64,000 nucleotides of DNA, from NCBI GenBank assembly GCA_017411305.1, contig JAFQQI010000120.1:1-64000 (forward strand), read 5' to 3'. Position numbers and translations under genes: made by a program. Positions 24,889 through 34,354 of the stretch are shown one piece after another (the stretch's first letter is position 1; every line of letters begins with the position of its first letter). This DNA is from Lachnospiraceae bacterium. GTDB taxonomy: Bacteria; Bacillota; Clostridia; Lachnospirales; Lachnospiraceae. The notes under the pieces were generated by a model. It saw nothing but the letters and a program-made list of their open reading frames with translations. It did not search any database and was not told where the DNA came from.

Positions 24889-24964
24889 AAAACAGAATTT
24901 TTCGCAAAGATAGGCAAAACTATAGGAAAAGCAATCCCGTTTGTCAAAATGCTGGACGTTTTTA

Positions 24965-24996
24965 TTTGCTCAATTCATCTTGAATACCTATTTTTG
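24965..24996 (+). promoter_or_regulatory. Promoter of the fic gene
   Basis: TTTG (24965-24968), 20-bp gap, TATTTTTG (24989-24996): a complete Bacteroides -33/-7 pair. The predicted transcript start falls at about 25003, directly before the three phased repeats. Confidence 0.75.
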
Positions 24997-25003
24997 CAAC
25001 AAA

Positions 25004-25062
25004 AACTTGTAATTGCACAACAAAATAAACTTGTAACTGCAAAGCAATAAAAACTTGTAATT
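25004..25062 (+). repeat. Three phased AACTTGTAA repeats in the fic leader
   Basis: AACTTGTAAYT occurs at 25004-25014, 25028-25038 and 25052-25062, spaced exactly 24 bp (about two helical turns plus), filling the 5' leader up to the start codon. This looks like an operator for cooperative binding on one DNA face, or an RNA-level site. Confidence 0.65.
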
Positions 25063-25073
25063 CTATAATAATT

Positions 25074-26585
25074 ATGGCAACGATAGCAGAAAAGATGGCA
25101 GAATCCCTTGAAATCCTCCATCAATTACAGAAAGACAGCGAGCGGGTTGTATTGAGCGGTACTAAACAAATAAGTAGAACACACCTTACCCGTTTACTGA
25201 ATGCCGGTTATTTACAGGAAGTGATGAAAGGATGGTACATTTCATCTAAACCCGGAACGGAAGGTGATACAACCGTTTGGTATACCTCCTATTGGTATTT
25301 CATTGCCAAATATGCTACTGAACGGTTCAATGATTCCTGGTGCTTGACAGCGGAACAGTCTCTGGATCTTTATTCGGGTAGAACTACTGTTCCTGTCCAA
25401 ACCATAGTCCGTTCTCCAAACGGTAAAAATAACCTTGTCAATCTGATGTACGGGACTTCACTCTTTGATTTGAAGGCCGAACTTCCATCAATTATCCATA
25501 AGCATGAACTTTATGGATTGAACATGTATACTCTTGAAGAAGCGTTAATTTACGCTTCCCCAACCTACTTCCAGTCGAGTGAAATTTCTGCTCGGATATG
25601 TCTGTCCATGATAAAGGACGTTTCAGGTATAGTGAAAATATTGTCCGACAAAGGGGCTTCTTCCCGTGCCGGAAGACTTGCCGGGGCGTTCCGTAATATG
25701 GGTAATGAAAAGGCCGCTGAAAGCATCCTGCAATTCATGAAGAAAATCGGATACACCGTAACGGAAGAAGATCCTTTCAATGTTGCCATGAAAACGGTTT
25801 TGCCAACCAATCTGTCACCTTATGCAAACCGTTTGCGTCTGATGTGGGAGAAAATGAAAGAGACGGTGAAGAATGTCTTTCCTTCCATTCCGGAACAAAC
25901 GAAGTCTGTTGATGAATATTTGAAACTGGTTGATGAGAAATATTTGGAGGATGCATATCATTCCCTTTCGATAGAGGGCTACCGTATATCCCAGGAATTG
26001 ATAGAGAAGGTACGTTCCGGAGATTGGAAGCCGGACAAGGAAGACAAGGAACACAAAAATGCATTGGTAGCACGTGGATATTACCAGGCTTTCCAAGCTG
26101 TGAAAAGAACTGTTGCTGACATCATCAATGGAGATAATGCAGGGGATGCCGTAGAAAAGGCACATGGGGACTGGTATTTCGAAATGTGGTATCCGTTCGT
26201 TGAAGCGAATCTGTTGAAGCCTTCAGATTTGGCGGGTTATCGGACGGGGCAGGTTTATATTAGGGGGTCTTTGCATACCCCACTTCCTCCAACAGCCATC
26301 AATGATGCAATGGAAACGCTTTTTGACCTTCTGAAAAATGAAGAGGATTCAAGGGTACGGGCAGTATTGGGACATTTTTTCTTTGTCTATATCCATCCTT
26401 ATATGGATGGTAACGGACGCATGGGAAGATTTCTTCTGAATGCGATGCTTGCTTCAGGAGGTTATAACTGGACTATTGTACCTGTTGAAAGGAGAAAGGA
26501 ATATATGGCTGCCTTGGAAAAGGCAAGTGTCGACGAAGACATTTCGGACTTTACAAGGATTATCGCTGAGTTGGCGAGTTGTTAA
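25074..26585 (+). CDS. Fic-domain AMP transferase with AbiEi-like N-terminus
   Basis: 503 residues. Residues 1-~190 look like an AbiEi-type winged helix and nucleotidyltransferase-antitoxin domain (SRTHLTRLLNAGYLQEVMKGWYI). The Fic core has HPYMDGNGRMGR (~residue 442), the complete catalytic motif. An inhibitory helix motif SxxxEG (HSLSIEGYRIS) lies before the core, as in auto-inhibited Fic proteins. Such proteins AMPylate targets and act in TA-like modules. Expressed alone from its own promoter, with phased repeats in the leader, and convergent with the coupling-protein gene. Confidence 0.85.
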   Translation: MATIAEKMAESLEILHQLQKDSERVVLSGTKQISRTHLTRLLNAGYLQEVMKGWYISSKPGTEGDTTVWYTSYWYFIAKYATERFNDSWCLTAEQSLDLYSGRTTVPVQTIVRSPNGKNNLVNLMYGTSLFDLKAELPSIIHKHELYGLNMYTLEEALIYASPTYFQSSEISARICLSMIKDVSGIVKILSDKGASSRAGRLAGAFRNMGNEKAAESILQFMKKIGYTVTEEDPFNVAMKTVLPTNLSPYANRLRLMWEKMKETVKNVFPSIPEQTKSVDEYLKLVDEKYLEDAYHSLSIEGYRISQELIEKVRSGDWKPDKEDKEHKNALVARGYYQAFQAVKRTVADIINGDNAGDAVEKAHGDWYFEMWYPFVEANLLKPSDLAGYRTGQVYIRGSLHTPLPPTAINDAMETLFDLLKNEEDSRVRAVLGHFFFVYIHPYMDGNGRMGRFLLNAMLASGGYNWTIVPVERRKEYMAALEKASVDEDISDFTRIIAELASC

Positions 26586-26597
26586 GCAGATATCAAT

Positions 26598-26623
26598 GAA
26601 GCCGCCCATAATTGAGCGGCTTC
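26598..26623. terminator. Terminator between fic and the coupling-protein gene
   Basis: Perfect 8-bp stem GAAGCCGC / GCGGCTTC (26598-26605 with 26616-26623) with a 10-base loop, in the 41 bases between two convergent genes. It probably serves both. Confidence 0.75.
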
Positions 26624-26626
26624 ATT

Positions 26627-28786
26627 TCATTCTTCTTCCGTGTCGTCCTGATGAAGAATCTTGTCACATACATCCTGTACTTCCTGAACTATCCTGCGGT
26701 AATTGGCCGTAAGAAGTTCATTCTTTTTCTTCTCATTCCCGAACACATAGAATTTCGGAAGTTCCTTGTACATTTTCTCCTCGTTCTTGATGGCCTCCAT
26801 GTCAAAGTTCGTCTTGGCAAAGAATTTGGAATGCCTGAATTCATCTTCACTTTCCACGTCCACCTTATTTCTCCTTCCCAATTTCAGTTTTCTGAAACTT
26901 CTTGCGGTCATCCCACATAACCAACCTGCCTGCATGTTGGCTATCTTGTCCGGTGGAACAAGTGGCATCATTTCCTCATTCATGGATATGGTTGTCTGGT
27001 CACGAGTGACCGAAACGCCCTTTTTAATTTGTTTGATTTTCCCGAACACGTCATTCGAAAGCCATTCTACGGTTTCCTTTCCGCTGGTGGCTGCAATAAC
27101 TACATTACCGAATATATTCAGCAATGAATTGGACTGTTCCTTTCCATAGTCCTTTTCCAGCTGTTCCTTACTCTGGAATCCCAATGCCACCGATACTTTA
27201 TTGGAACGTGCCGTACCTTGTAAACGGTCAATTCTGTTGAAATAGAGTGTCGGAAGTTCGTCCACGATTATCGAACAGGGATTGTTCTTTCCCTCACCTG
27301 TATTCACTTCCGAGACAAGACGGTTTAGAATGACTGCATTCAAGGCGGTTATGATTTCTTCCATTGCCGGGTCATTGGCTATCAGCAGATATGAAGGTTG
27401 TTTCGGGTCGGAAATTTTCAGGTCAAACTCGTCACCTGAAAGGATCCAGTACGCTTCCTTGGTAATGAGACGCCCAAGATATACACGCAATGTACCCGCC
27501 ATACCTTCAAGCTGGTCCATGGCCTTGTTTTTGAAGGCTGTGATATAAGGTGCCATCAACGGTGCTACATTCTCATCCGTGTCAAGGACAGTAAAGATGG
27601 TCTCATACTGTTGAAGCAGAAAAGTAAGTACATGGGGGAGATCACCGTATCTTCCGTTCCATCGGTAGAGTTCCTTTTCCACATCATTTTCATCCGTATA
27701 ATATATCTCTTCCTTTCCATCCACAACCCGTTTCTTTTCTGTCAGGATATTCCAATCCTTGTCATATGGCTGCATGTCATAATGCACCCAAAAATAGATG
27801 GATGCTGCAAGAAAGTTTTCCGCCGCTTTTTTGAAGAAGTCATCCGCTCCTCCACCTCCGGGTTTTCCTCCTTTCATAAGTGCCTGAATGAGAGTTACGG
27901 CTGTTTCCGAAGCCTTTCCGACAGAATCGATATATTTATGTTGGATGGGATTCACTCTTTTGGAAAATTCCACATCGACGAAATTGATGACATTGAATGT
28001 TGCGTGTTCAGGTATTCTTTTCAATTTTTTGTTTTTTTCGAAATGATAGAAAAGTTTCCTCGCAAGTGTCGGGAACTTATAGTCATAGACGCACATTGAC
28101 CATCCTTTGGCCGCTTCCTGACGAATGAGGGGTTCAATGATGGAGAATGTCTTACCGGAACCGGGAACACCTACTACCCATATACCTCTGAACGGCTGCT
28201 CAATATTTATCCAACCGTTGTTCATCTTTTTATTGTAGTAAAACAGGGTAGGAATGTTGATTGACTCCGGTGTTTCCACCTTCTTCCGTTCCTGTTCGAA
28301 CGCTTCCCCATCCCAATTCATTCTGTCCTTCATCAGTCCGTGTTTAATTGCCTTGGAAATATTGTCCAGTGCCACATGTACCGCAATCGTTCCGACAAGG
28401 GAAAGAATCATGTAAAGTGTGTAATTTGTCCCAATTCCGAAGAGGGGGTAATCAATAACCATCCTGTACATCCATACGGACAGGATGGTAATGATAAGCC
28501 CGGATATGAACGGTACGGCCACATGCCGTTGTGGGTCAAATTCCAGATCCTTTTTTGCCTTAGTTCCAATACAAGTGACACACACCATAAGGATGATGGC
28601 CAGTCTGCTATATATGAGATTGTCGTATATACCGAATCTGGCTATCTTTCCGACAATGGTATGGAAGAGTGTTCCCGGTTCAATGAACGGGAACGGTACA
28701 TACACAAGAAATTCCAAAATCAACATGATATAGACAGTAGTCCTGAATATCTTGTATATCTGCTGGATTTCCTTACTCTCTTCCAT
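26627..28786 (-). CDS. Type IV coupling protein (VirD4/TraG family)
   Basis: 719 residues. The N-terminal ~165 residues have four membrane segments. The ATPase domain has Walker A GVPGSGKT (~residue 208) and a Walker B region near CSIIVDELPTLYF (~510). The Gly-rich insert KGGKPGGGGADDFF is typical of the Bacteroidetes coupling proteins (called MobC in CTnDOT). It links the relaxosome to the secretion channel. It is the last gene of the mating-pair operon, 7 bases after a lipoprotein gene. Confidence 0.9.
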   Translation of the reverse strand: MEESKEIQQIYKIFRTTVYIMLILEFLVYVPFPFIEPGTLFHTIVGKIARFGIYDNLIYSRLAIILMVCVTCIGTKAKKDLEFDPQRHVAVPFISGLIITILSVWMYRMVIDYPLFGIGTNYTLYMILSLVGTIAVHVALDNISKAIKHGLMKDRMNWDGEAFEQERKKVETPESINIPTLFYYNKKMNNGWINIEQPFRGIWVVGVPGSGKTFSIIEPLIRQEAAKGWSMCVYDYKFPTLARKLFYHFEKNKKLKRIPEHATFNVINFVDVEFSKRVNPIQHKYIDSVGKASETAVTLIQALMKGGKPGGGGADDFFKKAAENFLAASIYFWVHYDMQPYDKDWNILTEKKRVVDGKEEIYYTDENDVEKELYRWNGRYGDLPHVLTFLLQQYETIFTVLDTDENVAPLMAPYITAFKNKAMDQLEGMAGTLRVYLGRLITKEAYWILSGDEFDLKISDPKQPSYLLIANDPAMEEIITALNAVILNRLVSEVNTGEGKNNPCSIIVDELPTLYFNRIDRLQGTARSNKVSVALGFQSKEQLEKDYGKEQSNSLLNIFGNVVIAATSGKETVEWLSNDVFGKIKQIKKGVSVTRDQTTISMNEEMMPLVPPDKIANMQAGWLCGMTARSFRKLKLGRRNKVDVESEDEFRHSKFFAKTNFDMEAIKNEEKMYKELPKFYVFGNEKKKNELLTANYRRIVQEVQDVCDKILHQDDTEEE

Positions 28787-28793
28787 TTCTTTT

Positions 28794-29462
28794 TCACTTG
28801 ATGGTGATGAACGGTCTCACCGGATAGGATTCATTTTTCATGGCATATCTTACCCTTCCTTCCTGCATGGAAACACAGTACATATAGAGAATCTTGGTGT
28901 TCTCGCTTGCCCCGTCCTGTGTGGATGATATGTACCATTCTTCTTCCATCGGTTGGCCACCGATAAGTTCCAGTCCTTTCTTTATGACAAGTCCGCCCTT
29001 TGAAACTTGCAGAAGTTCTCCACATGATGGGAGGTGCCATCCTGTCACTCCGGCCGTTCTATATGATGAAGCAGCTTCTGCTGCCGGAACACCAATCATT
29101 TCTTCCATATAGAGGTTCATCAGAGCAGCCGTGTTCTCCTTCCCGTCCATTTTCGTTATATCGGACCCTACACCCGAAACATTCATCAATGAATCGCAAT
29201 AGCAATGGCTACCAATGTCTTCTTTTCCTACGGCTATTGCCTTGTATGCATCATTTTCCCCTCCGGTCATCACTATAATCCCGATTCCGTTCATGCTGTT
29301 TCCGTCATAGGCATCCTGCGGTACTATCCTACCGTCCGCACATAATATGTTTCCCGTTTTCAGGGAGTAGTCAATCACCACAGGATCACATTCCTCACAA
29401 CTGCTGATGGCGAGTGCCATACAAGCCACTAATATTGCTGTAAATACTTTCCTCAATTCCAT
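28794..29462 (-). CDS. Lipoprotein with DUF1566-like domain
   Basis: 222 residues. The signal peptide ends in LAISSC (Cys at ~22). The C-terminal half carries GWHLPSCGELLQVS...GGQPMEEEWYISSTQ, the DUF1566/Lcl-C pattern also seen at the truncated end of the 1-1998 protein. It lies between traO and the coupling-protein gene. In an operon of this type it might stabilise mating contacts at the outer membrane or act in exclusion; neither is shown. Confidence 0.7.
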   Translation of the reverse strand: MELRKVFTAILVACMALAISSCEECDPVVIDYSLKTGNILCADGRIVPQDAYDGNSMNGIGIIVMTGGENDAYKAIAVGKEDIGSHCYCDSLMNVSGVGSDITKMDGKENTAALMNLYMEEMIGVPAAEAASSYRTAGVTGWHLPSCGELLQVSKGGLVIKKGLELIGGQPMEEEWYISSTQDGASENTKILYMYCVSMQEGRVRYAMKNESYPVRPFITIK

Positions 29463-29480
29463 ATTCTATATTTATTAAAT

Positions 29481-29987
29481 TTACAAGGGAAAGCGTATGC
29501 CTACAAGAAGCCCGTTCTTGAATGTCGGCTTTCCCCAAAAAGTAACTTCATTTTTCTGCTGGAGTACAAGTTGCACCCTGTTCTTCAGCGTCATCACATA
29601 TTCAAACCCAAGTTCCACGCCCAAGGCGAAGTCCCTGTTGCATGAACCCAGGTCAACACCCATGCGGAATCTTCCTACGCTGTTCTTTCCTCTCTTGAAA
29701 GCCGGTTTGTATGCCAGCCCGAAAGCATATGAATATCTCTCCTTCCAGAAGGATTCCATACATACTTTTTCACAATCCGGACATTCGTCCCATTGTGTGG
29801 CATAGTCAACATATGCCTCCCATGCATTGTGATATGCCGTTTCCAGTTCATAGGAAGCGGTTATGTTGAAAATTCTCGGATACATCACCCCTGTATGTAT
29901 TCCAAGGTATCTGTCCTTTTCTCCTGCCTGTACCTGTATCAGTCCGAACAACAGGGAAAGGATGACAATCATTCCTTTCTTTCCCAT
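29481..29987 (-). CDS. traO: TraO-like outer-membrane conjugation protein
   Basis: 168 residues with a signal peptide (LLFGLIQVQA). It has amphipathic strands ending in aromatic or Leu residues (GVELGFEYVMTLKNRVQLVLQQKNEVTFW...GLLVGIRFPL) as in small beta-barrel proteins, and sits directly downstream of traN, the TraO position in CTnDOT-type operons. Four Cys at 69-76 (CPDCEKVC) are unusual. The gap to traN is one base. Confidence 0.7.
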   Translation of the reverse strand: MGKKGMIVILSLLFGLIQVQAGEKDRYLGIHTGVMYPRIFNITASYELETAYHNAWEAYVDYATQWDECPDCEKVCMESFWKERYSYAFGLAYKPAFKRGKNSVGRFRMGVDLGSCNRDFALGVELGFEYVMTLKNRVQLVLQQKNEVTFWGKPTFKNGLLVGIRFPL

Positions 29988-29988
29988 A

Positions 29989-30837
29989 TCAGTACCTCCA
30001 TTTTAAAGATTTGTCAAATCCGTCGGCGTTCAGTACGTCGCCGTAATCCACTCTCAGGGTTATCGTTCTTCCTGAGATGGGCTTTTCACTCATGGTGAAG
30101 GTCAGCACCTTTTCATCGGGGAAGGTAAGCTTTTCCATTACGAAAATGTTTCTGTATCCTTTCTTGAATTTCTTGATGTTCTTCATCTCAAGAACCGGTT
30201 TCAGTTCTATTTCCTGGGAGCTTGTCGCCTTGGTCTGTTTCTTGTCACAAAGCTTGATCCGTATTTCCTCAATGTCAAACTGTATTTTACTTCTGTTGTC
30301 CACGGACACGTCAAAGAAGAAGTAATTTCCGACGGTATAGAGATTGTTCAGACGGATGGAAAGTTTGTTTTCCGTATTCGACACGTCATAATACTTCTGT
30401 TTGGAATCCCAAATCATCCAACAGTATTGGAACATGCTCTTCATGTCCATGTCCACGGCCGGGTTGATATAGCTTTTCGTTTCCTCCTGTCTGATACGGT
30501 ATTCCGTTGTGGCCATATTCTTGTTTGATGTATAAATGATATTGTACTGTACGATGCTCCTTTCACCTATGATGGTCACTACGCCGAGTTTCTTTCCGTC
30601 TTCATGCTGTTTCACGGCTTTCATACGGACGATGTTATCCCCCGGTTGATTACCTACCACATCCGTTTCCTTTGCTGAAATGTCCATCATTTTTATGTTT
30701 TCCCCGGCAACGATAAATGTGGTTATTTCTTCATGTACATACATATCCCCTTTCGGGTAGATGTTCTGTGCCTTCACTGTAACTGTTCCTGCCAATGCAA
30801 TCATGCACAGGAACGCTTTAACTAATGTTCCTTTCAT
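29989..30837 (-). CDS. traN: TraN (DUF4138), VirB9-like
   Basis: 282 residues with signal peptide MKGTLVKAFLCMIALAGTVTVKAQ. A beta-rich body fits the Bacteroidetes TraN family, the presumed VirB9-like periplasmic ring component (N-terminal MYVHEEITTFIVAGENIKMMDIS; C-terminal KFKKGYRNIFVMEKLTFPDEK). It lies 13 bases after traM. Confidence 0.85.
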   Translation of the reverse strand: MKGTLVKAFLCMIALAGTVTVKAQNIYPKGDMYVHEEITTFIVAGENIKMMDISAKETDVVGNQPGDNIVRMKAVKQHEDGKKLGVVTIIGERSIVQYNIIYTSNKNMATTEYRIRQEETKSYINPAVDMDMKSMFQYCWMIWDSKQKYYDVSNTENKLSIRLNNLYTVGNYFFFDVSVDNRSKIQFDIEEIRIKLCDKKQTKATSSQEIELKPVLEMKNIKKFKKGYRNIFVMEKLTFPDEKVLTFTMSEKPISGRTITLRVDYGDVLNADGFDKSLKWRY

Positions 30838-30850
30838 CTTTATATGATAT

Positions 30851-31996
30851 TTATTGTTTACTGATAAGATATACTTCCGTATTGTATTTTATCTTCGCCT
30901 TGTTTTTACGGATATTCTTTGATATGGCCGAAGTCGTGGCTTGGAAAGCCTGTTGGAGCGACTGCATGGCTACGCTTTCCAGGCTCTGGTCACCTGTAGA
31001 GTTCATGTTCAGGTTCATGTTCATGGCCCCGGCTCCTACATCCTTCGCCAAATCCCTGAAAGAACTGCTTGGAACAAAGAACCCTTCCTGACAGTCGAGG
31101 TCATATACATTCAGTTCCACTTTGGTTATCTCTCCGCCCACCATCATGGACTTGACCTGAGCCTTAACTCGCTGTGCGGAGAATCCGGTTACATTGGCAT
31201 ATACATAAGTTCCTTTCGGAACAATCGTGCCGTCTATTTCCACATCATCGGAAAGACGAATTCTCAATCTGCTTCCGTCCTTGACTTTCACCATCTCATC
31301 CACTCTCGCCCTTATAAGCTGCGGTCTGTTGTTTCCCTCTTCTACCGTATTGAAGAATCGTTCGTTCGCCCTATCCACTTTGGTAACTTCTGCCGGAGCA
31401 TTAGCCGCCGCTATGCTGTCCGCTATCTGTTTCCTTAATTCAGCCAGTTCAGCCTTGCGTATTTCAGCCTGTTTTTCCTCTTCCGTCAGGATTTTTTCCC
31501 CGTTGGCCATCCGCTGTATAAGCTGCATCTGTTTGGTCAATGCATCCATTTCCCTGTTGTTGCTGATTTCCGGTGTAGCCACGTTCACTCTCTTTTCCCG
31601 TTGTCTCAGTCTCTCGTTCTCCCGAATCATTTCCTTCATCCGTTCTTCTTCAATCTTCCGGATCTGGTTCAATGAATCTATCAGAGCCATTTCCCTTTCA
31701 TCATAGGAACTTTCCAGTTCCGTTTTCTTTTCCAGTTCCATTTCCACGCTTTCCACTCCGGTATAGTCCGTCACTTTTCCGTAGTCATCGAGCATTGACT
31801 GGTATTTGGACTTTATCTTCACCTTGTCCAACTGCACTTCCGGCAAAGAGGTGTTCACATCTTCCGTAATGACGGTAGTGTCTTCCTTTGCCGTAAAATC
31901 CATCATGGCGAAAACTTGATATGCGATGAACAATACCGGCAGTATGCTTGCCGCCGGAATGATATATTTCATCTTTCTGAAATTTATTTTCTTCAT
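30851..31996 (-). CDS. traM: TraM, VirB10-like channel protein
   Basis: 381 residues. A single N-terminal membrane anchor (YIIPAASILPVLFIAYQVFAM), a long coiled-coil/charged linker (~70-200) and a C-terminal beta domain (RIRLSDDVEIDGTIVPKGTYVYANVTGFSAQRV) match TraM of conjugative transposons, a VirB10-like inner-to-outer membrane connector. It overlaps the upstream gene by 4 bases. Confidence 0.9.
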   Translation of the reverse strand: MKKINFRKMKYIIPAASILPVLFIAYQVFAMMDFTAKEDTTVITEDVNTSLPEVQLDKVKIKSKYQSMLDDYGKVTDYTGVESVEMELEKKTELESSYDEREMALIDSLNQIRKIEEERMKEMIRENERLRQREKRVNVATPEISNNREMDALTKQMQLIQRMANGEKILTEEEKQAEIRKAELAELRKQIADSIAAANAPAEVTKVDRANERFFNTVEEGNNRPQLIRARVDEMVKVKDGSRLRIRLSDDVEIDGTIVPKGTYVYANVTGFSAQRVKAQVKSMMVGGEITKVELNVYDLDCQEGFFVPSSSFRDLAKDVGAGAMNMNLNMNSTGDQSLESVAMQSLQQAFQATTSAISKNIRKNKAKIKYNTEVYLISKQ

Positions 31997-32667
31997 TTGT
32001 TTTCCTCCTTTCTTTCCATTTCTTTCGTATCAATGAGTTCCATAATCAGTTTCATCCTGCTTATGTAGGAATTCAGTTCGAGAGAATCCTTTCTTGTGAG
32101 TTCCTGTTTTCTCTTCAGTTCCTCCACCTTTGTTCCGAGTATTTCCATCTCTTCATAGAGGGAGATTTCTTCTTCTTCCTGTCTGACGGGATTTCTTTCT
32201 ATCATAATCTGCTCCAGTCTTTCCATCTTTCCGCAAATTTCCATGATTTCAATGGAATCCTGTCTTGTCAGGCTATCCTTACTGAATTTTCTCTCCAGCT
32301 GCTTGTCAAGGCTCATGAATTCCTCATACAGTGCTTTCATTTCCTGGTTCAATGCGTCCTTGCTTGTATCTTTCGGCATGGCCACGGTCTTGATGTCTTC
32401 GGCCGTATCGCTGAAGATGCTTCCGATGCCTGAAAATATGATATTCAAGGCCAAGCAACCAATGATGATACCGAACAGCAGGGTGAAGAATGTCTTCGGA
32501 TAGTTGTTTGCGAACCGGTTGAGATTTCTAATCCTGTCATCGATGCGGATTTTTTCCCCGAATCGTTCCCCTGCCTCACAGCATTTCTTCGCCCATTCCT
32601 GTTCTTTCCTCTGCTTTTCCTCCAGTTCTTCTGGAGTAAGCTTCTTCTTGAAATTGAATAATCCCAT
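31993..32667 (-). CDS. Membrane coiled-coil protein in the traL position
   Basis: 224 residues. A basic N-terminus (LFNFKKKLTPEELEEKQRKEQEWAKKC), one membrane segment (~60-82), and a long periplasmic-type coiled coil with two repeats of (L)TR(K/Q)DS(L/I)E(L/I). It occupies the place of TraL between traK and traM but is about twice as long as usual TraL proteins, so it may be an extended or replaced version. Overlap ATGA with traM. Confidence 0.6.
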   Translation of the reverse strand: MGLFNFKKKLTPEELEEKQRKEQEWAKKCCEAGERFGEKIRIDDRIRNLNRFANNYPKTFFTLLFGIIIGCLALNIIFSGIGSIFSDTAEDIKTVAMPKDTSKDALNQEMKALYEEFMSLDKQLERKFSKDSLTRQDSIEIMEICGKMERLEQIMIERNPVRQEEEEISLYEEMEILGTKVEELKRKQELTRKDSLELNSYISRMKLIMELIDTKEMERKEENK

Positions 32668-32669
32668 AA

Positions 32670-33287
32670 TTAGAATGCGTTTTTCGTTTTATACTCCAGA
32701 TCCTTGTTCTGCAAGGTCCGGTAATTGATTATCATCAACCCGTGCGGATTATTTTCCGTTCTTGTTGACTTGCTGATTTTCCCGGTTGTAACCAGTTCTC
32801 GGTAGAGGATGGATGTTCTCCTCTCGATGCGTTGTTTCCCATAATAAATGAACGACATATCATCCTTGTTGAACTTGATGGAATCCGTCATGATGGCGAA
32901 TGTCGCTGATGCGGAAATGATGTTTGAGTAGAATCCTTTTTCCTGTAAGGTATTCTTCTGTGCCAATCCGGATTCATCAATCAGATACATGGATTTTTCT
33001 ATGTTGTGGTTGATATACTTGTCGTCCGGTGCAAGGGTGAAGAAAAGTTGATGGAAGAGGTTGATATGTGCTTTCGCTTCCACCTCTATTGTCAGTTCCT
33101 CATCCACTTGTTTGGCAAGAATGGGTGTATCCTCGTCCAATACATAGATTCTTTTTCTCTCCGCCTGTGCGAAGGAGAAGGCCTTCAGTACCACGAGCAC
33201 ACAGAATATGAATGCCCCTACGATTGTTCCGATGGTAACGTATGTGTTCCATCTCTTCATTTTGTCTAAGTCTTCAATGAATGGCAT
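32670..33287 (-). CDS. traK: TraK, VirB8-like protein
   Basis: 205 residues. One N-terminal membrane helix (TYVTIGTIVGAFIFCVLVVL) and a periplasmic domain with EAKAHINLFHQLFFTLAPD and RTSILYRELVTTGKI match the TraK family of Bacteroidetes elements, considered VirB8-like assembly factors. It is two bases from the next gene. Confidence 0.9.
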   Translation of the reverse strand: MPFIEDLDKMKRWNTYVTIGTIVGAFIFCVLVVLKAFSFAQAERKRIYVLDEDTPILAKQVDEELTIEVEAKAHINLFHQLFFTLAPDDKYINHNIEKSMYLIDESGLAQKNTLQEKGFYSNIISASATFAIMTDSIKFNKDDMSFIYYGKQRIERRTSILYRELVTTGKISKSTRTENNPHGLMIINYRTLQNKDLEYKTKNAF

Positions 33288-33304
33288 AATTGATATCTTT
33301 AAGT

Positions 33305-34354
33305 TTATAATGTTCCCTTACTAACTGTACCGGTAGCTTTGCTTGAAGTACCTTGTATGAAGTGATTGGCTGATTGTATCGCTGTTGATGGTATTGCCCA
33401 ACTTGCAATCTCCGGAACGGTTCTTAAAGCCCATGCACCGACCACCATACCGATAATGGTCTGTATGGTTGTTCCTAATCCGGAACTCCAATAATTCCAT
33501 ATGCCGGATTCTCCTTCACTTATTGCTGTAAGGGTAGCCGTATCAACCTGTATTCCGTATTTCATCAACTGCATGGAGAGTATCATGACGAGATACGCCA
33601 TTGCCCCGTAAAGTGATACCGATACCATTTTCCCGACCCATTGTGTCCATGTATCTTTCCATGCGGGGAGGATGGAACATACGATATAAATAGGTCCGAA
33701 CATTACAAGCACAGTTGTATAGATGGCTTTCAAGAGAAAGATGAAATATACATGACATTGCCAGAATAATTCTCCAATCCAGACGATTGCACTTTCAATG
33801 AGATTGGCGAAATATGCTTCTTTTGCTGCTAACCAGCCAGTGATGTTATCTGTAATAGTTTCAAACCCATCGCTTATATAATCACCTATTTGCGACATAA
33901 AACTCTTATCCTCACTACCTTCTGCAGCCCGTTCTGCTTCTGCTACGGCAGCTCTTTTCTCTCTTCTTGCTTCCGCTACGTTGTCGGCAGCTTTTTGTCT
34001 TTCTTCCCTTAATTCCACAACCCTTGTCTTTTCCTGTTCAAATTTCTGTTGGAACCAGTCTTCTATCAGATTTCCCGGAGCACAGACAATGGAAACGACA
34101 CCGGTCCATTGGCTCAGAATAAAGGCAAACAGTATCGGTCTTGCGATGGTAAGTATCTCAAACTTACCGTTCAGTGTCATCATCTTGTAGGCTTGTATGG
34201 CTGCAACTATCAAAGCGAAGATTGCACCCAAACCGGATGCAGCACTTATCAGTACGGTCATGTTTGAATTTGCAAAAGTCTCAAGGTAATTGGCCAGCTC
34301 TATCATATGGTCATTGATAAAGTCCAGACCTAATGTTGCGTCCAGTGGTGTCAT
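33305..34354 (-). CDS. traJ: TraJ, VirB6-like membrane protein (paralog 1)
   Basis: 349 residues. Multiple membrane segments flank a charged coiled coil at ~110-150. Conserved core: GELFWQCHVYFIFLLKAIYTTVLVMFGPIYIVCSILPAWKDTWTQW..MVSVSLYGAMAYL, shared almost word for word with the protein at 35028-36596. TraJ proteins are the presumed VirB6-like inner-membrane channel parts. It lies 17 bases upstream of traK in transcription. Confidence 0.88.
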   Translation of the reverse strand: MTPLDATLGLDFINDHMIELANYLETFANSNMTVLISAASGLGAIFALIVAAIQAYKMMTLNGKFEILTIARPILFAFILSQWTGVVSIVCAPGNLIEDWFQQKFEQEKTRVVELREERQKAADNVAEARREKRAAVAEAERAAEGSEDKSFMSQIGDYISDGFETITDNITGWLAAKEAYFANLIESAIVWIGELFWQCHVYFIFLLKAIYTTVLVMFGPIYIVCSILPAWKDTWTQWVGKMVSVSLYGAMAYLVMILSMQLMKYGIQVDTATLTAISEGESGIWNYWSSGLGTTIQTIIGMVVGAWALRTVPEIASWAIPSTAIQSANHFIQGTSSKATGTVSKGTL

